This document shows, piece after piece, positions 8,625 to 19,865 of a DNA stretch of 64,000 nt. Made by a program: the position numbers and the translations under genes. The notes under the pieces were generated by a model. The model was not told where the DNA came from. It saw nothing but the letters and a program-made list of their open reading frames with translations, and did no database searches. Source of the stretch: Xanthomonas sp. Leaf148. Its GTDB lineage: Bacteria; Pseudomonadota; Gammaproteobacteria; Xanthomonadales; Xanthomonadaceae. The stretch lies in NCBI RefSeq assembly GCF_001423585.1, contig NZ_LMOP01000008.1, forward strand, positions 1,687,118 to 1,751,117, read 5' to 3'. Position 1 is the first letter of the stretch, and the number at the start of each line of letters is the position of its first letter.

Positions 8625-9560
8625 TCACGCGGCCGGCAGTGCCACCAGTTCTGCCGGCAACGCGGGCATCGGGGTGCGTTCGTCCAGCGCTTCGCGTTTG
8701 AGCCAGTCGATGAACAACGCCGCCGCCGGGCTTGGCTCGCGGTGGCTGGGGTGCACGATGTAATACGCGTACCGAGCCTTGAGCGTGGGGCCTGGCAGCC
8801 GCACCAGTTCGTAGCGTTGCAGATAGGGCTGGGCGATGTGTTTGCGTGCCAGCACCGCGCCCAGACCGTACACCGCTGCGCGCATCGCATCGGTGCTGTC
8901 GTTGAAGGTATGCATCGGCGGCAGCGTGGTGCCGCGCACCTGGGCGGCGCGAAACCAGTCGCGCCAGCCTTGCGGCGACATGTCGCTCAGCAGCGGCAAC
9001 TGGGCAATCTGCGCCGGCGTGCGCAGTGCCGCCACTTCCGGCAACGAGGGCGAGGCCACCGGGAACAGCTCATCGTCCATCAAATGGTGCGAGGTCAGCC
9101 CCGGCCATGCGCCTTGCCCATAACGGATGCCCAGTTCCGGGCCGCCTTCTTCGAAACGCGAGAACGCCGGGTCCGATTGCAGGTCCAGGCGGACATGCGG
9201 ATGGGCGTGGCAAAAGCGCGGCAGGCGCGGTAATAGCCAGCAGTACGACAGCGAGCGCAGCGTGGTCACCCGCAGCGGGATGGCGTCTTCGCGCGGATGC
9301 AGGTTGCCGGCTACCGCGGCGATCTCGGCCAGTGCGGCGGTGGCGGCATCGGCCAGCTGACGGCCTTCGGCGGTGAGCTTGACCCCGCGCGGCAGCCGCT
9401 GGAACAGAGTGACACCGAGCAGCGCTTCGAGCTTGCGCACATGGTGGCTGACCGCGCTGGCGGTGAGATGCAGTTCTTCGGCCGCATGCGCGAAATTTTG
9501 ATGGCGCGCGGCGGCGGCGAACACGCCCAATGCGGGCAGCAGGGTCGGGCGCAGATTCAT
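8625..9560 (-). CDS. LysR family transcription regulator
   Basis: The 311-residue product has an N-terminal LysR helix-turn-helix (about residues 8-65, with FAHAAEELHLTASAVSHHVRKLE) and a C-terminal periplasmic-binding-like effector domain. The HTH and the PAFSRFEEGGPELGIRYG segment resemble the GcvA branch of the family. The effector is unknown. It is transcribed divergently from the EamA transporter across about 170 bases, the usual arrangement for a LysR protein and its target. Confidence 0.9.
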   Translation of the reverse strand: MNLRPTLLPALGVFAAAARHQNFAHAAEELHLTASAVSHHVRKLEALLGVTLFQRLPRGVKLTAEGRQLADAATAALAEIAAVAGNLHPREDAIPLRVTTLRSLSYCWLLPRLPRFCHAHPHVRLDLQSDPAFSRFEEGGPELGIRYGQGAWPGLTSHHLMDDELFPVASPSLPEVAALRTPAQIAQLPLLSDMSPQGWRDWFRAAQVRGTTLPPMHTFNDSTDAMRAAVYGLGAVLARKHIAQPYLQRYELVRLPGPTLKARYAYYIVHPSHREPSPAAALFIDWLKREALDERTPMPALPAELVALPAA

Positions 9561-9730
9561 CGAGACATGAGTCAGATTTGTGGCTGACCGCGATACTACG
9601 CGCTTGTCGGGCCTGCGGCGGCAGCCGATGCTGCGTCATCCCGTCGCGATGATCGTGCCATGTCCAGCTGTCCGCCCGAGCTTGTCTTCTGCCGTTTCAG
9701 CGCCGCACGGCATGCCGCGGGAGCACAGCC

Positions 9731-10618
9731 ATGAGCGCGCACTCGTCGACGCAGCCGGTCGTTGCAACACGCGAATGGCGGACCCCGCTCGAGCTGGGTT
9801 TTCTCGGCATCGTGTGGGGGTGCTCGTTCCTGTTCATGCGTGTGGCGGCGCCCAAGTTCGGCACGGTGGCGTTGGTGGAAATTCGCCTGGCGCTGGGCGC
9901 GGCGGTCCTGCTGCCGTTTCTGTGGTTGGCGCGCGATCGGTTCCCCTTGCACCGCTGGCCGATGCTGGCGGCGATCGGCGTGTTGAACTCCGCGCTGCCG
10001 TTTCTGCTGTTTGCCTGGGGCGCGCAACATGCGCCGGCCGCCGTCGGTGCGATCTGCAATGCGATGACGGTGTTGTTCACTGCGTTGATCGCGTTCTTGT
10101 TCTTTGGCGAACGCATAGGTACGCGGCGCGCGCTGGCCTTGTTGGTGGGATTCATCGGCGTGCTGGTGCTGGCGACCGGCAAGTCAGCCGGGTTGAGCGT
10201 GGGCCCGGCGGCATTGGCCGGCGCAACCGCTTCGCTGCTGTACGGCATCGGCTACAACCTGGTGAAGCGCCACATGGGCGACCTGCCACCGGCTGCATCG
10301 GCGGCGTCCACGCTGGGGTGCAGTGCATTGCTGCTGGCACCGTTGGCCTGGCTGCAGTGGCCGACCACGCCGGTGCCGGCAGTGGCCTGGGCGTGTGCGA
10401 CCGCATTGGGCGTGGTCTGCACCGGCTTGGCATTCTTGATGTATTACCGGTTGATCCAGCGCATCGGTCCGGCGCGTGCATCCACCGTGACCTACCTGGT
10501 GCCGGTGTTCGGTGCGCTGCTGGCGTGGTCGCTGCTGGGCGAACCGCTGACCTGGACCATGTTGCTGGCCGCGGTGCTGATTCTGGGCAGCGTCGCTTTC
10601 AGCCAGCGCGCCCGCTAA
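9731..10618 (+). CDS. EamA/DMT family transporter
   Basis: Inner-membrane transporter of the drug/metabolite transporter superfamily (295 residues, about ten predicted helices in two EamA repeats). Typical features are the first-helix GIVWGCSFLFMRVA and the repeat ends LFFGERIGTRRALALLVGFIGV and LLGEPLTWTMLLAAVLILG. Substrates of such proteins range from amino acids to metabolites and cannot be assigned here. The divergent LysR gene probably controls it. It converges with the cyclophilin gene, leaving only 45 bases that hold a GATTCCC repeat. Confidence 0.88.
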   Translation: MSAHSSTQPVVATREWRTPLELGFLGIVWGCSFLFMRVAAPKFGTVALVEIRLALGAAVLLPFLWLARDRFPLHRWPMLAAIGVLNSALPFLLFAWGAQHAPAAVGAICNAMTVLFTALIAFLFFGERIGTRRALALLVGFIGVLVLATGKSAGLSVGPAALAGATASLLYGIGYNLVKRHMGDLPPAASAASTLGCSALLLAPLAWLQWPTTPVPAVAWACATALGVVCTGLAFLMYYRLIQRIGPARASTVTYLVPVFGALLAWSLLGEPLTWTMLLAAVLILGSVAFSQRAR

Positions 10619-10638
10619 GCACGCGCGCCCCGCTTTTG

Positions 10639-10664
10639 CGATTCCCGATTCCCGATTCCCGACT
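10639..10664. repeat. GATTCCC heptamer repeat between convergent genes
   Basis: Three successive GATTCCC units fill most of the 45-base gap between the EamA and cyclophilin stop codons. The same repeat occurs at 20038-20066, 32828-32860, 32961-32985 and 39215-39243. Confidence 0.85.
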
Positions 10665-11569
10665 CAGCCCGCGGGCGGTGTCCGCACCGGCAGCGGCACG
10701 TTGCACAGATCGATATGTCCGGCCGGACGCTTGTAGAAGTCGTCCTTGCGATTGCGGCGTGCTTCGGCCACATCGCGGAAGCTCTGGCTGTCGGTGCGCA
10801 ACAGTTGCAACGGCGTGCGCTCCGGGGCCGGCACTTCGCTGGCCAGGCGTATTGCGCGGATCGGAGAGCGTTGCGTGGTGTCTTCGTAGAAGCCCATCGG
10901 GTCCGGCCCACGGGGGATCACGCTTAGCAACTCCATGCCCTTGACCACGCGGCCGACCACGGTGATGTTGCGGTCTAACTGCCGTGGCGACTGCCCGGTG
11001 ACCACATACAATTCGGCGCCGATGCTGCTGTCTTCGTCATTGTTGCGCCCCGCGCCCAGCGTGCCGTAGCAATGCGCCAGCCAGGCTTTGCCGGTGGCGC
11101 TGTCGCGGCCTGCCGGGAAGCCTTCGACAAAGCCGACCTGTGGCGCCCAGCCATCGCTATCGGGCAGGCGCTGAAAATCCAGACCTTGCGCGGCGCGTTC
11201 GAACTCGGCAGGCAGATGGGTCTTGGCCGAGCCCAATGATTTGGCCTTGTCCGGCGTCTCGCCATCGGGGTCGCCGAACTGCACCACGAAATTATCCTGC
11301 GACCGATAGATGCTGAGCCCATCCCAGAAGCGCTCGTGGGCGAGCGTGCGGATGTTGCCCACGTGCTCGGGCGCAAATTGCGGCGCCAACTCGATGATCA
11401 CCCGGCCGGTATCCAGTTCCAGGTAGAGCGTGCGATCGGGATCGAGCACGCGCCAGGCGTTGGCCGGCGAGCTGTCCAGGATCTGTTGCGGGCTGCGGTA
11501 GGCCGCATGCGCGGCAGCGGGCACTACCAGCGCGAGCAGGCAGGCAGAAACAACAGTGCGCAGCAGCAT
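10664..11569 (-). CDS. Periplasmic cyclophilin-type peptidyl-prolyl isomerase
   Basis: Cyclophilin-fold PPIase that should help fold periplasmic proteins. The 301-residue product has a signal peptide (MLLRTVVSACLLALVVPAAAHA) and a cyclophilin domain from about residue 40 to 240, recognisable by LYLELDTGRVIIELAPQFAP, FWDGLSIYRSQDNFVVQFGDP and the GAGRNNDEDS segment. It is longer than minimal cyclophilins because of a C-terminal tail of about 60 residues and an insert near residues 90-150. Start chosen at the ATG at 11569 because it gives the signal peptide; the frame extends upstream to 11647. Confidence 0.88.
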   Translation of the reverse strand: MLLRTVVSACLLALVVPAAAHAAYRSPQQILDSSPANAWRVLDPDRTLYLELDTGRVIIELAPQFAPEHVGNIRTLAHERFWDGLSIYRSQDNFVVQFGDPDGETPDKAKSLGSAKTHLPAEFERAAQGLDFQRLPDSDGWAPQVGFVEGFPAGRDSATGKAWLAHCYGTLGAGRNNDEDSSIGAELYVVTGQSPRQLDRNITVVGRVVKGMELLSVIPRGPDPMGFYEDTTQRSPIRAIRLASEVPAPERTPLQLLRTDSQSFRDVAEARRNRKDDFYKRPAGHIDLCNVPLPVRTPPAG

Positions 11570-11808
11570 GAAGGCAACCAGCGAAGGAAAGGTGGTTGAT
11601 TCTTGACCAATGCGCGCAAGGACGCAAAGCGGTGATGCGCACGCCACGACGCCGATGCGCTACGCCAGCGTCGTGGCAATGATGATTGCATGCCATTGCG
11701 GCGCACCTTGCGCAGACATGACGTGCCCGCATCGAGCGGGCGCGTCATGTCCGATTGGCGCATGGATTTATCGCTCTCCTGCTTTGCAGCAGAGCGACAG
11801 TGCTGCAG

Positions 11809-12258
11809 TTACTGTGCCGGTTTGCGCTTGACGTAGAGTTGCTTGCGCACTTGCGCAACGACCTCGCCATCGCGGTTGTGTATCGCGTTTTCGAACCAGC
11901 GCAGATGCTTCTCTCCGCTGGCGGTGGCGTCGCGCAGTTCGGCGAGCATGGCGTTGTCGATCACAAAATCCGCGCTCACCGTGCCGCGCCCGGGTTTGAC
12001 GAAGTCGATGCTGCCGGCCTTGTCCCACACGTAGTAGTCGCGCCCCAGGTTCTGCATCACCAGCAGCATCCAGAACGGATCGGTCATCGCGAACAGGCTG
12101 CCGCCGAAATGGGTGCCGACGTAATTGCGATTCCATGGGCGCTGCCGCAGTTCCACACGCGCGAAGCGATAGTCGGCCGACAACACGGTGACGTGGATGC
12201 CTGAAAACAGATACGGCGGCCACAGGTTGATGCCGAGCTTGAACAGTGAAGCGCGCAT
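11809..12258 (-). CDS. DUF4442 hotdog-fold protein, thioesterase-like
   Basis: The 149-residue product fits DUF4442, a hotdog-fold family related to acyl-CoA thioesterases. The segment GTHFGGSLFAMTDPFWMLL corresponds to the central hotdog helix. Substrate unknown; cytoplasmic, with no signal peptide. The ATG at 12258 gives the family-typical start MRASLFKLG; an in-frame ATG at 12306 would add 16 residues. Confidence 0.82.
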   Translation of the reverse strand: MRASLFKLGINLWPPYLFSGIHVTVLSADYRFARVELRQRPWNRNYVGTHFGGSLFAMTDPFWMLLVMQNLGRDYYVWDKAGSIDFVKPGRGTVSADFVIDNAMLAELRDATASGEKHLRWFENAIHNRDGEVVAQVRKQLYVKRKPAQ

Positions 12259-12436
12259 GCGGGCCGGGTTCCATGGCAGGTCGGGTCTGCAGCATAACAT
12301 TCGCATGCGTATGGTTGGCGATGAACGTCCGGGGAAGCGACTTTGCCCGTCATGTGAGTCTGTCCAGGCGTCGCGTCATCTCCGGCCGCGCAAGTCGCGC
12401 CGCCTCGCGCAGAAGGCTCGACCACCCGCATTCTCT

Positions 12437-12992
12437 CGTAGGAGCGGACCTGGCCGCGACGTTGCGTCACCGTTACCGCGTGACGATTTATCGCGACCGC
12501 GGGAATGCCTCATCGCGGCCAGGTCCGCTCCTACGCGTCAGGGGGCGGGGTGGCTTGAAGTCGTCGTCGCTGCGCCGGGTGCCGTCTGCGCGATCTGGCG
12601 GGACTGGCTCTCACGCTCTAGTGCAGCGCTGCCTTATGCGTGAAGCGGCAGGACGCCAGGACTTGTAGGAGCGGACCTGGCCGCGACGGTGCGTTACCGT
12701 TATCGCATGACGCTTCATCGCGACCGCGGGAATGCCTCATCGCGGCCAGGTCCGCTCCTACGAGAGAATGCGGGGTGGCTTGAAGTCGTCGTCGCTGCGC
12801 CGGGTGCCGTCTGCGCAATCTGGCGGGGGACCGGCTCTCACGCTTTATTGCAACGCTGCCTTGCGCGTTAAGCGGCGGCGCGGCAGGGCTTGTAGGAGCG
12901 GACCTGGCCGCGACGGTGCGTGACCGTTACCGTTATCGCATGACACTTCATCGCGACGAGGAATGCCTCATCGCGGCCAGGTCCGCTCCTAC
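12437..12992. repeat. Three tandem hairpin repeats (about 100 bp each, period 227 bp)
   Basis: Three copies at 12437-12535, 12665-12761 and 12892-12992 begin GTAGGAGCGGACCTGGCCGCGA and end with its inverse, CGCGGCCAGGTCCGCTCCTAC, so each can form a long hairpin. The spacer sequences between copies are also duplicated (starting GGGGTGGCTTGAAGTCGTCG), giving a 227-bp tandem period. They resemble the REP/MITE-like intergenic elements of pseudomonads and xanthomonads. The flanks 12259-12436 and 12993-13260 hold no recognised gene; 13155-13215 has several GTGCAA/CATGCAA motifs. Confidence 0.92.
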
Positions 12993-13260
12993 GCGTTCAT
13001 GGGGTCGGCCGTCTTCGTCGGGTCGGTCTTCAGGATGCCGGAACTGTGGGGCGGGGACCTGTTTGGATAGGCAGGTCTGCGCGCCTTGGTAGCGGCAGGA
13101 TGCAGGCCTCGCACCGCATCGCACCGCGGCGTGCCGGACCCTGTGACCGACACGCTGCGTGCAATGCGTGCAATCGACACGCTGCATGCAACCGATCTCA
13201 GCGCATGCAACTGCTCTCAGGCGTACGAAGCCGCGGCTCGCGCCACAGTGCCCATCGCTA

Positions 13261-14121
13261 TCAGAACACCAGCGCCGACATCTTGCGGCGGTAGCGGCCG
13301 ACCAGGTCTTCGTCTTCGATCACGCGGAACGCATCGATCAGGCTGCGGCGCGGCAGGTTCTCGTCGAAGGCGCGATCCTGCCGCAGCATTTCCAGGAACT
13401 GTTCCAGCGCCGCTTCGTCGTTGCCGTCGAGCAGATGGCGCACGCCGAGCAGGTGACGCGCGCGCAGGTCGGCACCATTGGTATCCACGGTGGCCTGCAG
13501 CGCGCTGGCGTCCGGGGCGTCCTTGAGCACATTGGCAAAACTCAGGCGCGCCTTGGCACGCACCGCGCGGTCGTCGGTGGCCAGGTTGGCGGGCAGGGCG
13601 TCGATCAACTGCTCGGCCTCGGCGGTGTCGCCGGTTTTGAGCAGCGCCAGCGCCAGATCCAGCTTGAGCTCGTCCTTGTCCGGTTCGGCAGCGATCGCCT
13701 CGCGCAACGCGGCGGCCTGTGCCTGCGGGTCCAGCGGCGCCTCGGGCAGCAGCTCTTCGGCGATCTGCGGCTCGGCCGGCAGCACGCCGTGCTGGGTCAG
13801 GAATTCGCGCACCTGGCCTTCGGGCATCGCGCCGGGGAAGCCGTCGACGATCTCGCCACCTTTAACCAGGAACACCGTCGGCACCGAGCGGATCTGGAAC
13901 GCCGCGGCGATCTGTTGTTCTTTGTCCACATCGACTTTGCCCAGCTCGAATGCGCCGTTGTACTCGCCTGCCAGCTTTTCCAGGATCGGCGTCAGCGACT
14001 TGCACGGCCCGCACCAGGTGGCCCAGAAATCCACCAGTACCGGTGTCGTCAACGATTTCTGCAGGACCTCGGTCTCGAAGGTGTCGGTGGTGGCATCGAA
14101 TACATGCGGCTTGTCGGACAT
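13261..14121 (-). CDS. cnoX: Thioredoxin-domain co-chaperone, CnoX/YbbN type
   Basis: The 286-residue product has an N-terminal thioredoxin domain with an intact WCGPC at residues 36-40, and a C-terminal region of TPR-like helices (about 130-286). This is the architecture of CnoX/YbbN, a holdase that protects proteins from oxidative aggregation and hands them to GroEL and DnaK. Some family members lack the catalytic cysteines; here both are present, so redox activity is expected. The ATG at 14121 gives the family start MSDKPHVFDAT; the frame is open far upstream, but that part is antisense to the next gene and not coding. Confidence 0.88.
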   Translation of the reverse strand: MSDKPHVFDATTDTFETEVLQKSLTTPVLVDFWATWCGPCKSLTPILEKLAGEYNGAFELGKVDVDKEQQIAAAFQIRSVPTVFLVKGGEIVDGFPGAMPEGQVREFLTQHGVLPAEPQIAEELLPEAPLDPQAQAAALREAIAAEPDKDELKLDLALALLKTGDTAEAEQLIDALPANLATDDRAVRAKARLSFANVLKDAPDASALQATVDTNGADLRARHLLGVRHLLDGNDEAALEQFLEMLRQDRAFDENLPRRSLIDAFRVIEDEDLVGRYRRKMSALVF

Positions 14122-14283
14122 GGGCTTCCTGTATGAGGTGACGGCAACAATGGGTGGTAATGGTGGCAAACCCGGCCGACACAAGGCCAGTCCGGGACGC
14201 CGAAGGGGGTTCACGCCGTGTGCGCCCGGCACGACAATGCCGCGTCCTGGTGGCGCCAACGCGCCCCGCAGCGGAGCACCACA

Positions 14284-14895
14284 ATGGGAAGTACCGACAG
14301 CGCGCAGCGCTACCTGGGCCTGATCGCGGCAACCGTGTTCGTGCTGGCGCTGGCCGGGTTCGGGGCCACGCTGCCGGGCTATCTGCAGGCCAGCCACCCG
14401 GTCGCGTTGCTGGGCGCGCAGGGTGTGCCGCATGCGCTGGGCTTCAATTTGCTGGCGTTCGTGCTGGTCGGTGCGCTGGGCATGATCACCGGCGTCAGCT
14501 TGCTGGCGCGCATGCCCCCCAAGGCCGGCTGGAGCCTGCGCGTGGGCGGGCAGCTCATCGTGCTGGCCGGGCTGGCTTTTGTCGGCATGGGCATGCTGCC
14601 GCTGGATCCCACCGATCTGGACGGCCGCGCCAGTCAGGCGCATGCCACGGCCTGGTTGCTGTGGGCGGTGGCGTTTGTGCCGGGCATGTTGTTGATTGCC
14701 GCAGCGCTGCTCAATACTCCCGAGACCCGCGCGCTGGCCTGGCTCAGCCTGGCGGCCGGGCTGCTGGTGGCGGTGCTGGCATTTGGCCCGCCCGGCCTGC
14801 TGCGGCAGGCCATCGCACAACGCCTGGCGTTTCTGGCCTGGGTCGGCTGGCTGGCTGTGGCGGCCTGGATCTGGCCGGCAAAGCCTGCGATCTGA
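14284..14895 (+). CDS. DUF998-like integral membrane protein
   Basis: The 203-residue product has about six predicted membrane helices and resembles DUF998 proteins of unknown function. It starts MGSTDSAQRYLGLIAATVF at the ATG at 14284. An in-frame GTG at 14218 would add a charged, non-conserved N-terminus. It is divergent from the CnoX gene and ends 73 bases upstream of leuS, so it may share transcription with it. Confidence 0.72.
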   Translation: MGSTDSAQRYLGLIAATVFVLALAGFGATLPGYLQASHPVALLGAQGVPHALGFNLLAFVLVGALGMITGVSLLARMPPKAGWSLRVGGQLIVLAGLAFVGMGMLPLDPTDLDGRASQAHATAWLLWAVAFVPGMLLIAAALLNTPETRALAWLSLAAGLLVAVLAFGPPGLLRQAIAQRLAFLAWVGWLAVAAWIWPAKPAI

Positions 14896-17610
<2,715 letters not shown>

Positions 17611-17638
17611 TGGCGGCTGATCGGTCCGGTTGCCATTG

Positions 17639-17664
17639 CCGCTCCGGGTAGTTTCCCGGAGCGG
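17639..17664 (+). terminator. Stem-loop after leuS
   Basis: CCGCTCCGGG and CCCGGAGCGG form a perfect 10-bp stem with a 6-base loop 29 bases after the leuS stop. No T-run follows, so it could be a terminator or an mRNA-stabilising hairpin. The rest of the gap to 18022 has no gene; GCGTGGCGACGCG-like motifs recur at about 17664, 17837 and 17893. Confidence 0.5.
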
Positions 17665-18022
17665 CGTGGCGACGCGGTGCAAGGTTGCTGCGGCGGTGTT
17701 GGCAACGTGTTGCACTGGCGCGTGGTGCTGCGCAGGTCCGCATGCTGCAGTGGTTCTCTGCGACTAACTGCGCTGGTGCGTCGCGACGCATGGGTGAAGT
17801 TGCCGCGATGGTTTCAGGTACTTCATTTCAGTCGCGCTTGGCGACGTGCAGGTGAGATTGTTGGGGTGGCTTCTGGTCATTCGTTTCACCGGCGCGTGGC
17901 GACGCGTTTGTCATTCCTGGGCGCCGCGTTGTTCCGCGGCGCCCTATCAAGCCCCGTTCACGCGGGCTGCGTCAGGCTAGCCGCCTGTTGCCGCCGCCGG
18001 GGCGCTCATCCAGACTGTGCCC

Positions 18023-18670
18023 ATGATTCGATTTCCTACTGCTTTCGCTGCGTCCCTCGTGCTGGTCTCCAGCCTCACCGCCTGCGGCTTCCACCTGCGC
18101 AATTCGCTTGCGTTGCCGCCCGATACCCCGGCCGTGAAGGTGCAGTCCGCAGTGCAGTACAGCGAACTGGCCAAATTGTTGCGGCGTGGCCTCAAGGCTG
18201 CCGGCGCCACGCTGGCGGACGAAGACGCCAAGACCGGCTTTGCGCAGGTGCAGGTGTTGTCCGAGCGCTGGGGCGATTTGCCGATCGCCATCGACAGCCA
18301 GGGCCGTGCACAGGAATACAGCCTGCGCTACGCCGCCATCTTTACCGTCACCACCGCCAACGGTGCGGTGCTGGTGCCGCAGCAGGTGATCGAGCTGTCG
18401 CGCGACTACGTGTCGCCGCCGGTGGACGCCACCGGTACCGCCACCGAGCGCGAGATCCTGGCCGACGAGTTGCGCAAGGACATGTCGGCCTCGATCCTGC
18501 GCCGTATCGACAGCGTGGTGCGCGCCCGCGTGCAGCGTGGCGAGAGCCTGGAAAGCACGCCGACCGCGCCGCTGCCGCAGGCCACCACGCCGCCGGTGCA
18601 GCCGTCGACGCCCGAATCCAGCGTGCCGGCCTCGCTGCCGCCAGCGCCGCAGCCGTCGTCGAACAACTGA
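18023..18670 (+). CDS. lptE: LPS-assembly lipoprotein LptE
   Basis: Outer-membrane lipoprotein that plugs the LptD barrel and helps insert lipopolysaccharide into the outer leaflet. The 215-residue product has a lipoprotein signal (MIRFPTAFAASLVLVSSLTAC, Cys21) followed directly by GFHLRNSLALP, a hallmark of LptE. The last 45 residues are a Pro/Ser/Thr-rich tail not needed for the fold and longer than in enterobacteria. The ATG at 18023 follows a GTG six bases upstream that could also start translation. Its position between leuS and holA is the conserved gammaproteobacterial order. Confidence 0.93.
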   Translation: MIRFPTAFAASLVLVSSLTACGFHLRNSLALPPDTPAVKVQSAVQYSELAKLLRRGLKAAGATLADEDAKTGFAQVQVLSERWGDLPIAIDSQGRAQEYSLRYAAIFTVTTANGAVLVPQQVIELSRDYVSPPVDATGTATEREILADELRKDMSASILRRIDSVVRARVQRGESLESTPTAPLPQATTPPVQPSTPESSVPASLPPAPQPSSNN

Positions 18671-18836
18671 GCGTGGCGATCGCATCTCCTGCGTCTCTGT
18701 CAGGCAGGCGCAGCGGCTGTCCGGAACTGACAGGCGCGGCGCGTGCTTGCCGTGACCAGCGTCCCGTCGGCGCTCGCCTGCCGGCAGCGCGTGACGGCGT
18801 GTCGGCTAGCCTGCGACCTGGCGCGCGGTTGTAGGC

Positions 18837-19865
18837 ATGGAACTTCGCCCAGAGCAGCTGGCCGGCCAGTCCAATCAGCCGTTGCAGCCGGCCTATCTGA
18901 TCGCCGGTCCGGAAACCTTGCGCGTGCTCGAAGCAGCCGATGCGGTGCGCGCACGTGCGCGCGCCGAAGGCATCGGCGAGCGCGAGGTATTCGATGCCGA
19001 CGGTCGCGAGTTCGACTGGAACCAGCTCGACGCCAGCTTCAACGCGCCCAGCCTGTTCAGCCCGCGCCGGCTGGTGGAAGTGCGCCTGCCCAGCGGCAAG
19101 CCGGGCAAGGACGGCGCCGAGGTCATCACCCGCTTCTGCGCCAACCCGCCGCCGGACGTGGTGCTGCTGATCACCGCCAACGACTGGAGCAAGGCGCACC
19201 AGGGCAAGTGGGCCGAGGCGATCGGCCGCATCGGCACCATTGCGGTGGCCTGGGCGATCAAGCCGCATGAATTGTCCGACTGGATCGAGCGCCGCCTGCG
19301 CGCCCAGGGCCTGCGCGCCGACGCAGCCGCGGTGCAGCGCCTGGCCGAGCGGGTGGAAGGCAACCTGCTGGCCGCCGCGCAGGAGATCGACAAGCTGGCC
19401 TTGCTGGCCGACGGCAAGACGCTGGATCTGGAGGCGATGGAATCGCTGGTGGCCGATGCCGCGCGTTACGACGTGTTCCGCCTGGCTGAAACCACCTTCT
19501 CCGGCCAGCCCGCCGCGGTGATCCGCATGCTCGCCGGGCTGCGCGCCGAAGGCGAAGCCGTCGCCGCGCTGATGCCGATCCTGATCAAGGAATTGCTGCG
19601 CACCGCAGCACTGGCGAAGGTGCAAGCCAATGGCGGCAACCTTGCGGCGGAAATGAAATCGCAGGGCATCTGGGAATCTCGCCAGGCCCCGTTCAAGCGC
19701 GCGCTGCAGCGTCATCCCGAGGCGCGCCGCTGGGAGCGCTTCGTCGCCGAGGCCGGCCTGGTCGACCGCATGGCCAAGGGCCGCGCCGACGGCGATGCCT
19801 GGGTTGGCCTGGAACGCCTCCTGGTTGCGGTGGCCGAAGCACGCGCGGTGAGATTGCTGGCGTGA
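18837..19865 (+). CDS. holA: DNA polymerase III delta subunit
   Basis: Delta subunit of the DNA polymerase III clamp loader, which opens the beta sliding clamp for loading on DNA. The 342-residue product has the expected length. Family features include the N-terminal LRPEQLAGQ...YLIAGPETLRVLEAADAVR, EREVFDADGREFDWNQL and LFSPRRLVEVRLPSGKPGKDG. It lies 166 bases after lptE, and its TGA overlaps the GTG start of nadD (GTGA), so the two are translationally coupled. Confidence 0.96.
   Translation: MELRPEQLAGQSNQPLQPAYLIAGPETLRVLEAADAVRARARAEGIGEREVFDADGREFDWNQLDASFNAPSLFSPRRLVEVRLPSGKPGKDGAEVITRFCANPPPDVVLLITANDWSKAHQGKWAEAIGRIGTIAVAWAIKPHELSDWIERRLRAQGLRADAAAVQRLAERVEGNLLAAAQEIDKLALLADGKTLDLEAMESLVADAARYDVFRLAETTFSGQPAAVIRMLAGLRAEGEAVAALMPILIKELLRTAALAKVQANGGNLAAEMKSQGIWESRQAPFKRALQRHPEARRWERFVAEAGLVDRMAKGRADGDAWVGLERLLVAVAEARAVRLLA

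Noticed and set aside
12188..12923. Several open frames across the hairpin repeat array
   Set aside because: They run through non-coding inverted repeats and encode the repeat sequence only.
12437..12992. CRISPR-like array
   Set aside because: Period is 227 bp, the spacers are themselves duplicated, and no cas genes are near.
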